From assembly GCF_021729885.1 (NCBI RefSeq), contig NZ_CP063401.1:1-64000 (forward strand): 64,000 bases of DNA. Reading direction: 5' to 3'. A program made the position numbers and the translations under genes. Each line of letters starts with the position of its first letter. Positions within the stretch are counted from its first letter, which is position 1. This document shows, piece after piece, positions 10,651-18,902 of the stretch. The notes under the pieces were generated by a model, which saw only the letters and a program-made list of their open reading frames with translations, was not told the origin of the DNA and did no database searches. Source of the stretch: Devosia sp. SL43. Its GTDB lineage: Bacteria; Pseudomonadota; Alphaproteobacteria; Rhizobiales; Devosiaceae.

Positions 10651-11264
10651 CGCCCGACCTTTCGACCCCCAGCCGCCACAAGCTCCACGAAGACATATTC
10701 GCCATGCTGATCGGCACCATGCTGGTCTCGCTTGGCATCGTCTTTTACGCGCAGGTGACGTTGACCACCGGCAGCACCGCCGGTCTGGCCCTGTTGCTAC
10801 AATATGCCACCGGCATTCCCTTTGGCTGGCTGTTCTTTGCGATCAACCTGCCATTCTATGTGCTGGCAGTGCTGCGCATGGGCTGGCCCTTTGCTATCAA
10901 GACCTTCGTCTCCGTTGGTCTGGTGTCTTATTTCACCGCCCACATTCCGCAATGGCTCGACATATCGTCCATTGCACCGATTTACGCCGCCCTGGTCGGC
11001 GGCGGCCTGATCGGCCTGGGCATTCTCTCGCTGTTTCGTCACAAGGCCAGCGTCGGCGGCATCAACATCCTGGCGCTCTATCTGCAGGACAATTTCAACA
11101 TCCGCGCCGGCTATTTCCAGCTCGGCGTCGACGCTATTATCCTCGTCGCCGCCTTCTTTGTGCTGCCCTTCGATCGCGTGATCTATTCGATCCTGGGCGC
11201 GCTGGTGCTGAACATGATTGTCGCGACCAACCACAGGCCCGGCAGGTACGTCGGTTTTAGCTAG
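10647..11264 (+). CDS. YitT family integral membrane protein
   Basis: Membrane protein of the YitT/DUF161 family with five or six predicted helices in 205 residues; function unknown. Recognisable are the glycine-rich TGSTAGLALLLQYATGIPFG segment after the first helix and ASVGGINILALYLQ later. ATG at 10647 is chosen because it overlaps the holC stop (ATGA) and gives a polar N-terminus just before the first helix. A soluble C-terminal DUF2179 domain present in Gram-positive YitT is absent. Confidence 0.85.
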   Translation: MTPDLSTPSRHKLHEDIFAMLIGTMLVSLGIVFYAQVTLTTGSTAGLALLLQYATGIPFGWLFFAINLPFYVLAVLRMGWPFAIKTFVSVGLVSYFTAHIPQWLDISSIAPIYAALVGGGLIGLGILSLFRHKASVGGINILALYLQDNFNIRAGYFQLGVDAIILVAAFFVLPFDRVIYSILGALVLNMIVATNHRPGRYVGFS

Positions 11265-11319
11265 GCGGCTGAAGCACCGAAGTCCAAGTCATCCTGACGT
11301 CGAGGTGCCTTACGCTACC

Positions 11320-12183
11320 TCAGAACTTGGACGTCTTCTCCTTGCCGACACCCGTGTCACGCGGGGCAGGGGCCACCTCGTCGGGCATGGCGTTGGTATA
11401 GAGCTCCATATAGTCCTGCATCAGCTCATAGCAGAAGATGACTTCCACGGTTTCCGGATCGTAGAAGGCATTGGCCTCGCCGCAGCGCTTGGCGTTGAAT
11501 GCCACCGGTTCGCGCAGGCTGTAGTTCTGCCGCAGCTCCTCGGCCACCTCGTCGAACACGCCGCTCGACTTGAAGGCATCGGCTGCCGCCTTCAGCCGGC
11601 CGCTGACATCGTGATAGGTCACAACCACGTCGGTACCCTGGCCGGACTTGTTGCTGCGGCTCCCCAATAGCCCCTGCAGGCTCCGGTTCACCGTGTCATA
11701 GTCCCAGTAGCAGCTGTCCTGCCGGTCGCGCTCCATGCGGTATTCATTGGCGATGGGGCGGAAAGCGGTGTCGTCCATGCCCACCATCAGGCAGACGATG
11801 GCATAGGCGCGCTGCTTGTCGAGGCTATGCGCACCGGCAAAGTCCGTCTCGTCGCCGCCGCTGTCATAGGCAATGCCCGAAAGAATCCAGCCCTGCGCCG
11901 CATCGGCCAGTGCTGTGTCGGCCTCCGACGTCCGCTTGTTGAGCAGTGTCCAGGTCGCCATGTTGTCCGCCGCATCTTCTTCCTTGCCCAGAATGGGCAG
12001 GTCGAGCTGATGGAACAGCAGATGCGCCACCTCGTGGTAGAGCACGAATAGGCTATTATTGTAGGCGAAGCGCCGGACTTCGGCGCGCTGCGCCTTGGTC
12101 AGGTCCTGCGCTTGCGCGAGGCCGGGGATCCAGAGCAGGCAGAGCAGCAGGGCAAGAACCAGCTTTGAACCATGGACGCGCAT
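11320..12183 (-). CDS. secreted DUF4344-type putative metallopeptidase
   Basis: Exported protein (signal peptide about residues 1-25, cleavage near AQA-QD) of 287 residues. It carries HEVAH, the HExxH zinc site, followed about 15 residues later by a KEEDAADNMA segment that supplies the third acidic ligand, the pattern of the DUF4344 putative metallopeptidases. Several cysteines suggest disulfides in the periplasm. Substrate unknown. It stands alone, convergent with the YitT gene and upstream of the cupin/ABC-F pair on the same strand. Confidence 0.8.
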   Translation of the reverse strand: MRVHGSKLVLALLLCLLWIPGLAQAQDLTKAQRAEVRRFAYNNSLFVLYHEVAHLLFHQLDLPILGKEEDAADNMATWTLLNKRTSEADTALADAAQGWILSGIAYDSGGDETDFAGAHSLDKQRAYAIVCLMVGMDDTAFRPIANEYRMERDRQDSCYWDYDTVNRSLQGLLGSRSNKSGQGTDVVVTYHDVSGRLKAAADAFKSSGVFDEVAEELRQNYSLREPVAFNAKRCGEANAFYDPETVEVIFCYELMQDYMELYTNAMPDEVAPAPRDTGVGKEKTSKF

Positions 12184-12258
12184 AGTGCACTTTCAGCGTT
12201 GCTTACCGCCAGCAAATGGTAAGGCGGTCGCGCTGTCAATTGCCCACGCGATGACAAG

Positions 12259-12690
12259 TTAAGCAGGCCCTGGCGCCCAGTCCTTTTCGGCTAGCTCGAA
12301 GCCGGAAAACTGGAAGCCCGGCGCCACCGTGCAGCCGACCAGCGTCCACTCGCCAGTGCTAATCGCCGATTGCCAAGCCTGCTGCGGCACCACCACCTGC
12401 GGCCGCTGTCCGGCATCGAGGTCCGCCCCCAGGATATGCACATCGATGCTCGTGCCATCCGAGATGCGCAGGTTGAGCGGCGCGCCGGCATAGAAATGCC
12501 AGACCTCGACAGCATCCACCCGGTGCCAGTGCGAGGCGTCCCCCGCCTCAAGCAGGTAGTAGATCGCCGTCGAACGGGCGCGCCCGTCCACCTGGGACTG
12601 ATCCTCGAAGGTCTGCGCATACCAGCCGCCTTCAGGATGCTTCTGCATACCGAGCGTGAAAATCACGTCCTTGGCGGCCAGCTTTCTCAT
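12259..12690 (-). CDS. cupin domain protein, DUF985 family
   Basis: Small double-stranded beta-helix protein of 143 residues. HPEGGWYAQTFED near residue 18 and SHWHRVDAVEVWHFYAG (metal-type cupin histidines) are diagnostic of the DUF985 cupins; no activity is established for most members. ATG overlaps the stop of the ABC-F gene (ATGA), so the two are cotranscribed with the ABC-F gene first. Confidence 0.85.
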   Translation of the reverse strand: MRKLAAKDVIFTLGMQKHPEGGWYAQTFEDQSQVDGRARSTAIYYLLEAGDASHWHRVDAVEVWHFYAGAPLNLRISDGTSIDVHILGADLDAGQRPQVVVPQQAWQSAISTGEWTLVGCTVAPGFQFSGFELAEKDWAPGPA

Positions 12691-14549
12691 GCGCGCTCAG
12701 CTTCCTCCAGCTCGGCGCTCAGCGCCAGCCACTGCTCTTCGGTGGTTTCGAGATCGGCGCCTAAGCGCGCCTTGTCCTTGCCCAGCGTAATGACCCGCTC
12801 GGGAGCGCCGTTGTAGACTTTTGGGTCTTCGAGCTGGGCATCGATTTTGCCGATTTCCACCTTCAAACGGGCGATCTTGGTTTCCGCATCCTTAATGGAG
12901 TTCTTGAGCGGCGCGATCTCGGCGCGGCGGGCCGCAGCCTGCGCCTTGTCCGCCTTGCGATCCGCCTTCGAGCCGCCCTTGCCCTCCTTGTTGGAGGTAA
13001 TGCTGCGCTGATAGCTGTCGAGGTCCTCGTCCAGCTCGCGGATGGTGCCGCCTTCGGCAATCCACAGCGTGTCGCAGGTCGCTTCGATCAGATGGCGATC
13101 GTGGCTGATGATCAGCACCGCGCCTTCGTAGTCGTTGAGCGCATGCACCAGCGCGTCGCGGCTGTCGATGTCGAGATGGTTGGTCGGCTCGTCGAGAATC
13201 ATCATGCCCGGCCCGCCAAAGGTGATCAGCCCCATCAACAGGCGCGCCCGTTCGCCACCGCTGAGATTCTTGGCTAGCGTATCCATGCGCGACTTGGTCA
13301 GTCCCATCTGGCTCAGCCGCGACCGGCGCTTGGCCTCGCTGTCGGTGGGCATCAGCTCGACCACATGCTCGAACGGCGTCCATTCCGGCTTGAGCTTGTC
13401 CATCTGGTGCTGCGCAAAATGCGCGATCTCCAGCTTCTTGCCCTTGCGCAGCGTGCCGCCCATCGCCTGGATGTCGCCCGCCAGCAGCTTGGCAAAGGTC
13501 GACTTGCCATTGCCATTGACGCCGATCAGCGCGATCCGGTCTTCCGGGTCGATCCGCATGTTGACGTTGCGCAGGATGGTCTTGCTGCCATAGCCCGCCG
13601 ACACGCCATCCAGCGAGATCATAGGCGTGGCCAGCTCGGCCTTTGGCTGCTGGAAGGTGAACGGTGCCGAATATTCGTCGAACATGGCCGCCGGCGGCTT
13701 GAGCTTCTCGATCATCTTCATCCGCGATTGCGCCTGCTTGGCCTTGCTGGCCTTTGCCTTGAAGCGATCGACGAACTTCTGCAGATGCGCCACCTGGTCG
13801 AGCGCTTTGTCTCGGCTCTTGTTGTTGAGCTCCATCTGCATGCGGCGGGTATTCTCGAACGTGTCGTAGTTCCCCTTGTAGAAGGTGAACTTGCGATGCT
13901 CGAGATGGATGATCGAGTTGACCGACTTGTTCAGCAGGTCACGATCGTGGCTGATCATGAAGACCGTATAGGGGTAGGTAGCCAGATACTTCTCCAGCCA
14001 CAGCGTTCCTTCGAGATCGAGATAGTTGGTCGGCTCGTCTAGCAGCAGCAGGTCCGGCTGGCTGAACAGCACGCCGGCCAGCGACACGCGCATGCGCCAG
14101 CCGCCCGAAAGCTCATGCGTCGGCGCATTCTGCCGATCCTGCTCGAAGCCCAGACCCTTGAGGATCGACGAGGCTCGCGCCTCCGCGGTATGCGCGTCGA
14201 TATCGGCCAGCCGCATATAGATTTCGCCGATGCGATCCGGGTCGGTTGCCGTTTCGGCCTCCGCCATCAGCGCCGTGCGCTCCTTGTCGGCGGCCATCAC
14301 GACTTCGAGCACCGTCTCGTTGCCCGCAGGCGCTTCCTGCGCCACCGCGCCGATACGGGCCTTCTTGACCAGCTCGATCGAACCAGCATCGGCCGACAGA
14401 TGCCCCTGGATCAGGTGGAACAGGGTGGTCTTGCCGGTGCCGTTCTTGCCCACGAATCCGGTCTTGGACCCGGTGGGCAATACCACGGAGGCGTCCTCGA
14501 ACAGTTCGCGGCCCTGGATGCGATAGGTAAGGTTGTTGATCGTAAGCAT
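12687..14549 (-). CDS. ABC-F family ATP-binding protein
   Basis: Soluble tandem ABC ATPase without membrane domain, of the ABC-F class that acts on ribosomes. Two nucleotide-binding domains: Walker A GKNGTGKTT with signature LSGGWRMR and LLLDEPTNYLD, then GVNGNGKST with LSGGERAR and ILDEPTNHLD. A charged linker lies between, and a Lys-rich C-terminal coiled coil follows (about residues 520-620), as in the Uup/YheS-like group. The frame extends to 14621 but ATG at 14549 starts the canonical MLTINNL. Whether it is a translation factor or an antibiotic-protection type cannot be decided. Confidence 0.9.
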   Translation of the reverse strand: MLTINNLTYRIQGRELFEDASVVLPTGSKTGFVGKNGTGKTTLFHLIQGHLSADAGSIELVKKARIGAVAQEAPAGNETVLEVVMAADKERTALMAEAETATDPDRIGEIYMRLADIDAHTAEARASSILKGLGFEQDRQNAPTHELSGGWRMRVSLAGVLFSQPDLLLLDEPTNYLDLEGTLWLEKYLATYPYTVFMISHDRDLLNKSVNSIIHLEHRKFTFYKGNYDTFENTRRMQMELNNKSRDKALDQVAHLQKFVDRFKAKASKAKQAQSRMKMIEKLKPPAAMFDEYSAPFTFQQPKAELATPMISLDGVSAGYGSKTILRNVNMRIDPEDRIALIGVNGNGKSTFAKLLAGDIQAMGGTLRKGKKLEIAHFAQHQMDKLKPEWTPFEHVVELMPTDSEAKRRSRLSQMGLTKSRMDTLAKNLSGGERARLLMGLITFGGPGMMILDEPTNHLDIDSRDALVHALNDYEGAVLIISHDRHLIEATCDTLWIAEGGTIRELDEDLDSYQRSITSNKEGKGGSKADRKADKAQAAARRAEIAPLKNSIKDAETKIARLKVEIGKIDAQLEDPKVYNGAPERVITLGKDKARLGADLETTEEQWLALSAELEEAERA

Positions 14550-14772
14550 GATGCGTAATTCTATGGAGAAGGCAGGCTGATAAGCGCAACGGGTGAAACC
14601 GTGGCAACAGGCCTGCGACAAAGTGTTCGCTGCTGGATAGAGTTAAGCAGGCCTTATGGCAACCGCCTTGGCCGCATGGCGCCCCTGAGGGCTTTACAAT
14701 CTCAGTGGTGTTTCGTTTTGCGCCGGTCAATATTCTCCTTGGTGAGGCAAACTCACCGAGGGAGAAAATGCA

Positions 14773-15129
14773 ATGCGTCAGATCATTCTCGCCAGCGCCT
14801 TTGCGCTGGCAACCATCGGCATGGCCGCAGCCCAGGACGTGGGAGGCAGCTATGCCGTCGACGGCACCAATATCAACGGCTCGCCCTATAGCGGCACGGC
14901 CGAAATCACACTGCTCAGCGAAACCACCTGCGCCATCGAATGGACCACCGGTCCCACCACCTCGACCGGCATCTGCATGCGCAATGGCAATGCCTTTTCG
15001 GCCGGCTACGTCCTCGGCGACGCTATCGGCCTGCTCATCTACGAGATCCTGGAAGACGGCTCCATGGAGGGCATCTGGACCGTAGCAGGGCAGGACGGCA
15101 CCGGCACCGAAACCCTTACGCCACAGTAA
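14773..15129 (+). CDS. small secreted protein of unknown function
   Basis: 118 residues with a clear signal peptide (about 1-20, cleavage at AAA-QD) and a strong ribosome binding site (GGGAGAAAA). The mature part is Gly/Thr-rich with two cysteines (TTCAIEWTT and TGICMRN) that probably form a disulfide, and alternating hydrophobic residues that suggest a small beta-sandwich or lipocalin-like fold. I do not recognise the family. A second small secreted protein follows 107 bp downstream on the same strand. Confidence 0.75.
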   Translation: MRQIILASAFALATIGMAAAQDVGGSYAVDGTNINGSPYSGTAEITLLSETTCAIEWTTGPTTSTGICMRNGNAFSAGYVLGDAIGLLIYEILEDGSMEGIWTVAGQDGTGTETLTPQ

Positions 15130-15236
15130 GTAAGTCATTGGCGGCACGGACATCGACATGCCCGTGCCGCTTTGTCACGCTTTCCTCCTGTCAGGAGATT
15201 CCCGTCTCGGGATTCAGCACAGGAAAGGATGACGAC

Positions 15237-15611
15237 ATGAACTTCGCCACTTTCGGCCTCGCCTCCACTATCGCGCTGGCCGCCACGGGCCTGGTCCAGG
15301 CCCAGGAAACAGCCCGCCTCGACGATCTGGATGCTGACCGCCTCAACGCATCGCAGATCATCATCGAGTTCGAATACGAAGGCGGTGCATGCGAAGCGGT
15401 TGGCACGGCCCAGCTTGGCGACGTCGTCGACGGCACACTTTCAGTCACCTTCCCAACCACCAGCACCGCTGAAATCTGCACTCAGCAGATCGTCGAGATC
15501 GAGGTCGAGCAGGCCATCGCCGCCGACGTGTCCGTCACCCAGGTCGAAGTGACACTGTTGACCCCTGATGGTTCCGTCCGCGCCACCGGAACCGACCGCG
15601 TTCACGACTGA
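15237..15611 (+). CDS. small secreted protein of unknown function
   Basis: 124 residues; start at ATG 15237 after AGGAAAGGA, giving a signal peptide [18 protein letters not shown] with cleavage near VQA-QE. The mature part is acidic, with two cysteines (EGGACEA and AEICTQQ), and predicted all-beta. Not recognised. It may be functionally paired with the preceding secreted protein, since both are small, exported and adjacent. Confidence 0.7.
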   Translation: MNFATFGLASTIALAATGLVQAQETARLDDLDADRLNASQIIIEFEYEGGACEAVGTAQLGDVVDGTLSVTFPTTSTAEICTQQIVEIEVEQAIAADVSVTQVEVTLLTPDGSVRATGTDRVHD

Positions 15612-15706
15612 CGTTAGCCTTGGCGCAGCGCGCCGTCTTGCCTCCGTCAAACTTCGCCGCTACAAGGCGCGACCTTTCCAACAGACCCATTCAAGGATCG
15701 ACCCTC

Positions 15707-16129
15707 ATGGCGCTCGAACGCACTTTCTCCATCATCAAGCCCGATGCTGTCCGTCGCAACCTCATCGGCAAGATCGTCGCCAAGTTCGAAGAAGCCGGTC
15801 TCCGCCCGATCGCCCTCAAGAAGATCCACATGACCCGCGCTCAGGCCGAAGGCTTTTACGCGGTCCACAAGGAACGCCCCTTCTTTGGTGAACTGGTCGA
15901 GCAGATGATCGCTTCGCCGGTCGTCGTGCAGGTTCTGGAAGGCGAAGGCGCCATCCTCAAGAACCGCGAAGTCATGGGCGCGACCAACCCGGCCAACGCT
16001 GCCGAAGGCACCATCCGCAAGGAATTCGCACTCTCGATCGGCGAAAACTCGGTCCACGGCTCCGACGCTCCCGAAACCGCTGCCGAAGAGATCAAGTTCT
16101 TCTTCAACGACGACGAGCTGGTTGGGTGA
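15707..16129 (+). CDS. ndk: nucleoside diphosphate kinase
   Basis: Transfers the gamma phosphate of ATP to nucleoside diphosphates through a phosphohistidine. 140 residues, the normal size. [18 protein letters not shown] start, and the active-site segment [10 protein letters not shown] near residue 117. Start placed at 15707 behind AAGGATCG; the upstream open frame has no Ndk similarity. A strong hairpin terminator follows at 16246. Confidence 0.97.
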   Translation: MALERTFSIIKPDAVRRNLIGKIVAKFEEAGLRPIALKKIHMTRAQAEGFYAVHKERPFFGELVEQMIASPVVVQVLEGEGAILKNREVMGATNPANAAEGTIRKEFALSIGENSVHGSDAPETAAEEIKFFFNDDELVG

Positions 16130-16200
16130 GACCCGACGGCTGGCTCTTGCCAGCCGGCAAATCGCTCCAGTGGAGCGATTTGAGGGGCGAACGCCCTGAG

Positions 16201-16233
16201 CCTTGCGAAGGGCCGGACCGGCCCTTCGCAAGG
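16201..16233. repeat. perfect 16-bp inverted repeat, single central base
   Basis: CCTTGCGAAGGGCCGG and its exact complement are separated by one base, lying between ndk and its terminator. A smaller palindrome (AAATCGCTCC/GGAGCGATTT, about 16160-16182) lies just upstream. Such CTTCGCAAGG palindromes are common dispersed intergenic elements in alphaproteobacteria. It could form a hairpin in the ndk 3' UTR and stabilise the message. Confidence 0.7.
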
Positions 16234-16245
16234 CACTCAATCCCG

Positions 16246-16270
16246 AGGCCGCCCGCCGGGCGGCCTTTTG
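16246..16270 (+). terminator. rho-independent terminator after ndk
   Basis: AGGCCGCCCGCCGGGCGGCCTTTTG: a GC-rich stem of about nine pairs closed by A-T, followed by a T tract, 117 bp beyond the ndk stop. Confidence 0.8.
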
Positions 16271-16393
16271 CTTTGTTTGTGCTATGGTGTGTCCAACCAC
16301 CACAGCGTCATTCCCAGTATAGCGGGAATCTCCCTTACCGGTCGCATTCGCGGCCATGACGCCAATGTTTGGCGGCGTCCAGAAAGTCCAGAA

Positions 16394-18349
16394 ATGTCCC
16401 TGCCTGAAACCATTCTCCCCCCTCTTGCCCGTGCGCTCGCCGCCAAGGGCTACGACACCCTCACGCCCGTCCAGGCCGCCATCATCGAAGATGAAACCGC
16501 CGGCCGCGATCTCCTCGTCTCCGCCCAGACCGGCTCCGGCAAGACCGTCGCCTTCGGCATGGCCATTGCGCCGACGCTGCTCGGGGACGCCGAGCGCTTC
16601 ACCGAAGTCGGCGCCCCGCTGGCTCTGCTGATCGCGCCGACCCGCGAACTGGCCCTCCAGGTGCAGCGCGAACTTGAGTGGCTCTATGCCGAGACCGGCG
16701 CCAAGACGGCATCCTGCGTCGGCGGCATGGATGCGCGCACCGAGCGCCGCGCCCTCGAACGCGGCGCTCATATCGTCGTCGGCACCCCCGGTCGCCTGCG
16801 CGATCACATCACCCGCGGCGCCCTCGACATGTCGGCCCTGCGCGCCGTCGTCCTCGACGAAGCGGACGAGATGCTCGATCTCGGCTTCCGCGAAGACCTC
16901 GAATTCATCCTCGACGCCGCCCCCGAAGACCGCCGCACGCTGCTGTTCTCCGCGACTGTTCCCAAGCCCATCGCCCAACTGGCCAAGACGTTCCAGCGCG
17001 ACGCCCTGCGTGTCGCCGCGACCAGCGCCAACGAGCAGCATGCCGATATCGACTACAAGCTGATGCTGGTTCCCGCTGCCGAGCGCGAAAACGCCATCAT
17101 CAACACGCTGCTCTACTTTGAGTCCGTCAACACTATCGTCTTCGCCTCCACCCGCGAAGGCGTGAAGCACCTGTCCTCGCGCCTGCACAACAGGGGCTTC
17201 GACGTCGTCACCCTGTCGGGCGAGCTCAGCCAGGCCGAGCGCACCAATGCGCTGCAATCCATGCGCGATGGCCGCGCCCGCATCTGCGTCGCCACCGACG
17301 TCGCGGCGCGCGGTATCGACCTACCCAATCTCGACCTGGTCATCCACGCCGACCTGCCGACCAATTCCGATACGCTGCTGCACCGTTCGGGCCGTACCGG
17401 CCGGGCAGGGCGCAAGGGCACCTGCGTCATCATCGCGCCGATGCATCGCCGCGCCGTCGCCCAGCGTGTCCTCAAGACGGCCAAGCTCGACGTGACCATG
17501 ATGGCCCCGCCATCGGCAGAGGCGATCGAGGCCCGCTATCGCGAAAGCATCCTGTCCAGCGAAATGCTCAGCAAGCCGATCGCCGAAGAGGAGACCGATT
17601 TCGTCGCCCAGCTGATGGCCCGACATTCGGTCGAAGCCATTGCCGCCGCCTATCTGCGCCAGCAGCTCGCTTCCCGTCCGGCCCCCGAGGACGTCTCCGA
17701 CGCCCCCGTCTTCGATAAGCCCGGCGACAAGGACCCGCGCACCCGCGAAAAGTTCGAAGGCGGCACCTGGTTCAAGGTCACCGTTGGTCGCAAGCACAAG
17801 GCCGAGCCCCGTTGGCTGCTGCCCATGCTCTGCAAGGCCGGCAACGTCACCAAAACGGCCATCGGCTCGATCCGCATCTTCGACACCGAATCCATCTTCG
17901 AAGTCGCCGCCCCCAAGGCTGACGCCTTCGCTAAGTCCATCGAGAAGAACGGCTCCGGCGAGCGCGGCGTCACCATCTCTGCCGTCGACGGTCCGGGCGA
18001 GCGCCGCGCCGGTCCTCCGCCATCGCAGCGCCGCCCACCGGGTCCGGTCGAACGCTACGACCCCAACGCCCCGCGCCCCGAGCGCAACGATCGCCAGCAT
18101 CGCTACGGCTCGTCCGGATTGCGCCCCGACGATCTAGAAGCCCCCGCAACCACCGGCGGCTGGAACCCTGCCGGCGATGCCGAAGCGCCGCGCCCGCCCA
18201 AGCCCGATTTCGACAAGCCCCGCGCCCCTAAGGCGAGCAAGGCCCCGCCGAGCAAGGACAAGGGCAAGCCCAAATGGGCCGGCAAGCCAGCCGATGGCGC
18301 TGCCAAAAAACCCAAGGACCACAAGGCCAAGCGCAAGCCACAGGTGTAG
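16394..18349 (+). CDS. DEAD-box RNA helicase with C-terminal DbpA-like RNA-binding domain
   Basis: ATP-dependent RNA helicase, probably acting in ribosome biogenesis or RNA decay. Motifs in order: Q motif (YDTLTPVQAAI), QTGSGKT, PTRELA, DEADEMLDLGF, SAT, then RecA domain 2 with ATDVAARGIDLP and HRSGRTGR. Residues of about 470-545 (GTWFKVTVGRKHKAEPRWLLPMLCK) match the DbpA RNA-binding fold, followed by a basic, Pro/Lys-rich disordered tail ending ...KRKPQV. Start set at 16394 (MSLPETIL); the upstream open frame runs through repeat sequence. 651 residues. Confidence 0.93.
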   Translation: MSLPETILPPLARALAAKGYDTLTPVQAAIIEDETAGRDLLVSAQTGSGKTVAFGMAIAPTLLGDAERFTEVGAPLALLIAPTRELALQVQRELEWLYAETGAKTASCVGGMDARTERRALERGAHIVVGTPGRLRDHITRGALDMSALRAVVLDEADEMLDLGFREDLEFILDAAPEDRRTLLFSATVPKPIAQLAKTFQRDALRVAATSANEQHADIDYKLMLVPAAERENAIINTLLYFESVNTIVFASTREGVKHLSSRLHNRGFDVVTLSGELSQAERTNALQSMRDGRARICVATDVAARGIDLPNLDLVIHADLPTNSDTLLHRSGRTGRAGRKGTCVIIAPMHRRAVAQRVLKTAKLDVTMMAPPSAEAIEARYRESILSSEMLSKPIAEEETDFVAQLMARHSVEAIAAAYLRQQLASRPAPEDVSDAPVFDKPGDKDPRTREKFEGGTWFKVTVGRKHKAEPRWLLPMLCKAGNVTKTAIGSIRIFDTESIFEVAAPKADAFAKSIEKNGSGERGVTISAVDGPGERRAGPPPSQRRPPGPVERYDPNAPRPERNDRQHRYGSSGLRPDDLEAPATTGGWNPAGDAEAPRPPKPDFDKPRAPKASKAPPSKDKGKPKWAGKPADGAAKKPKDHKAKRKPQV

Positions 18350-18396
18350 AAGACTTCCGGGACGCTCGCCGTGGCGTTACCAACCACCGGCCGTCA

Positions 18397-18472
18397 CCCT
18401 CGGACTTGACCCGAGGGCACTTCTCTTGCTGCACGCGAGGAAAGTATAGAACCCTCGGGTCAAGCCCGAGGG
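18397..18472. repeat. palindromic intergenic repeat (TTGACCCGAGGG type)
   Basis: Two 21-base arms (18397-18417 and 18452-18472) are reverse complements with one mismatch; each arm is itself nearly palindromic (CCCTCGG..TTGACCCGAGGG). This TTGACCCGAGGG palindrome is a dispersed repeat often seen between genes in Hyphomicrobiales. It lies 3' of the helicase gene and may serve as a transcription end for both converging genes. Confidence 0.75.
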
Positions 18473-18522
18473 AGACGCTCCGTGAGCAATCTGTGCGTAG
18501 CGCATCCGCGCACAGGCCGGGG

Positions 18523-18902
18523 CTAGCGCTTCTTCGCCTTGTGATAAGTCAGCGCCAGCGCAATCACATGCTTGAGCGCCGCCTCGTCCGGCGCGTCGCC
18601 CAACACCACGCCGCGCTGCCCGTCATAGTCGAACGCATCCGGATAGAGCGCCCAAGCAGGTCTGTCTGGCAATTCACGAACACGGCCGGACGGCCGGAGC
18701 TTTTGTCCCGACTGATCCGCACCGTCGTGCCGCTGCCACTGGGCGTGAGATAGCTCACCTCGCCCCATTTGAGCGTCTCCTCTAGCGCGCCAACGCCGTC
18801 GGTTGCCGCTGCCGTCTCGTAGATTAGCCCGCGCAGCCGCTTCAACCTGTCCCGCAGGTCCGCGGGATAACCCTCCAATACGGCCGCGACATCAGGCCTC
18901 AT
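18523..18902 (-). pseudogene. DUF1801 family gene broken by a frameshift
   Basis: The first part (MRPDVAAVLEGYP... to VFVNCQTDLL, 18902 to about 18655) and the second part (ALYPDAFDYDGQRGVVL... to the end at 18523) are both clear pieces of a DUF1801/YdhG-like small protein but in different frames. Between CQTDL and ALYPDAF about five residues found in relatives are missing, so a short out-of-frame deletion near 18645-18656 fits best. ATG overlaps the flotillin stop (TGATG). Either a real pseudogene or a sequencing error. Confidence 0.8.

Noticed and set aside
15647..17257. Long minus-strand ORF opposite ndk and the helicase
   Set aside because: Covers two well-supported plus-strand genes and an intergenic terminator, with no recognisable domain.
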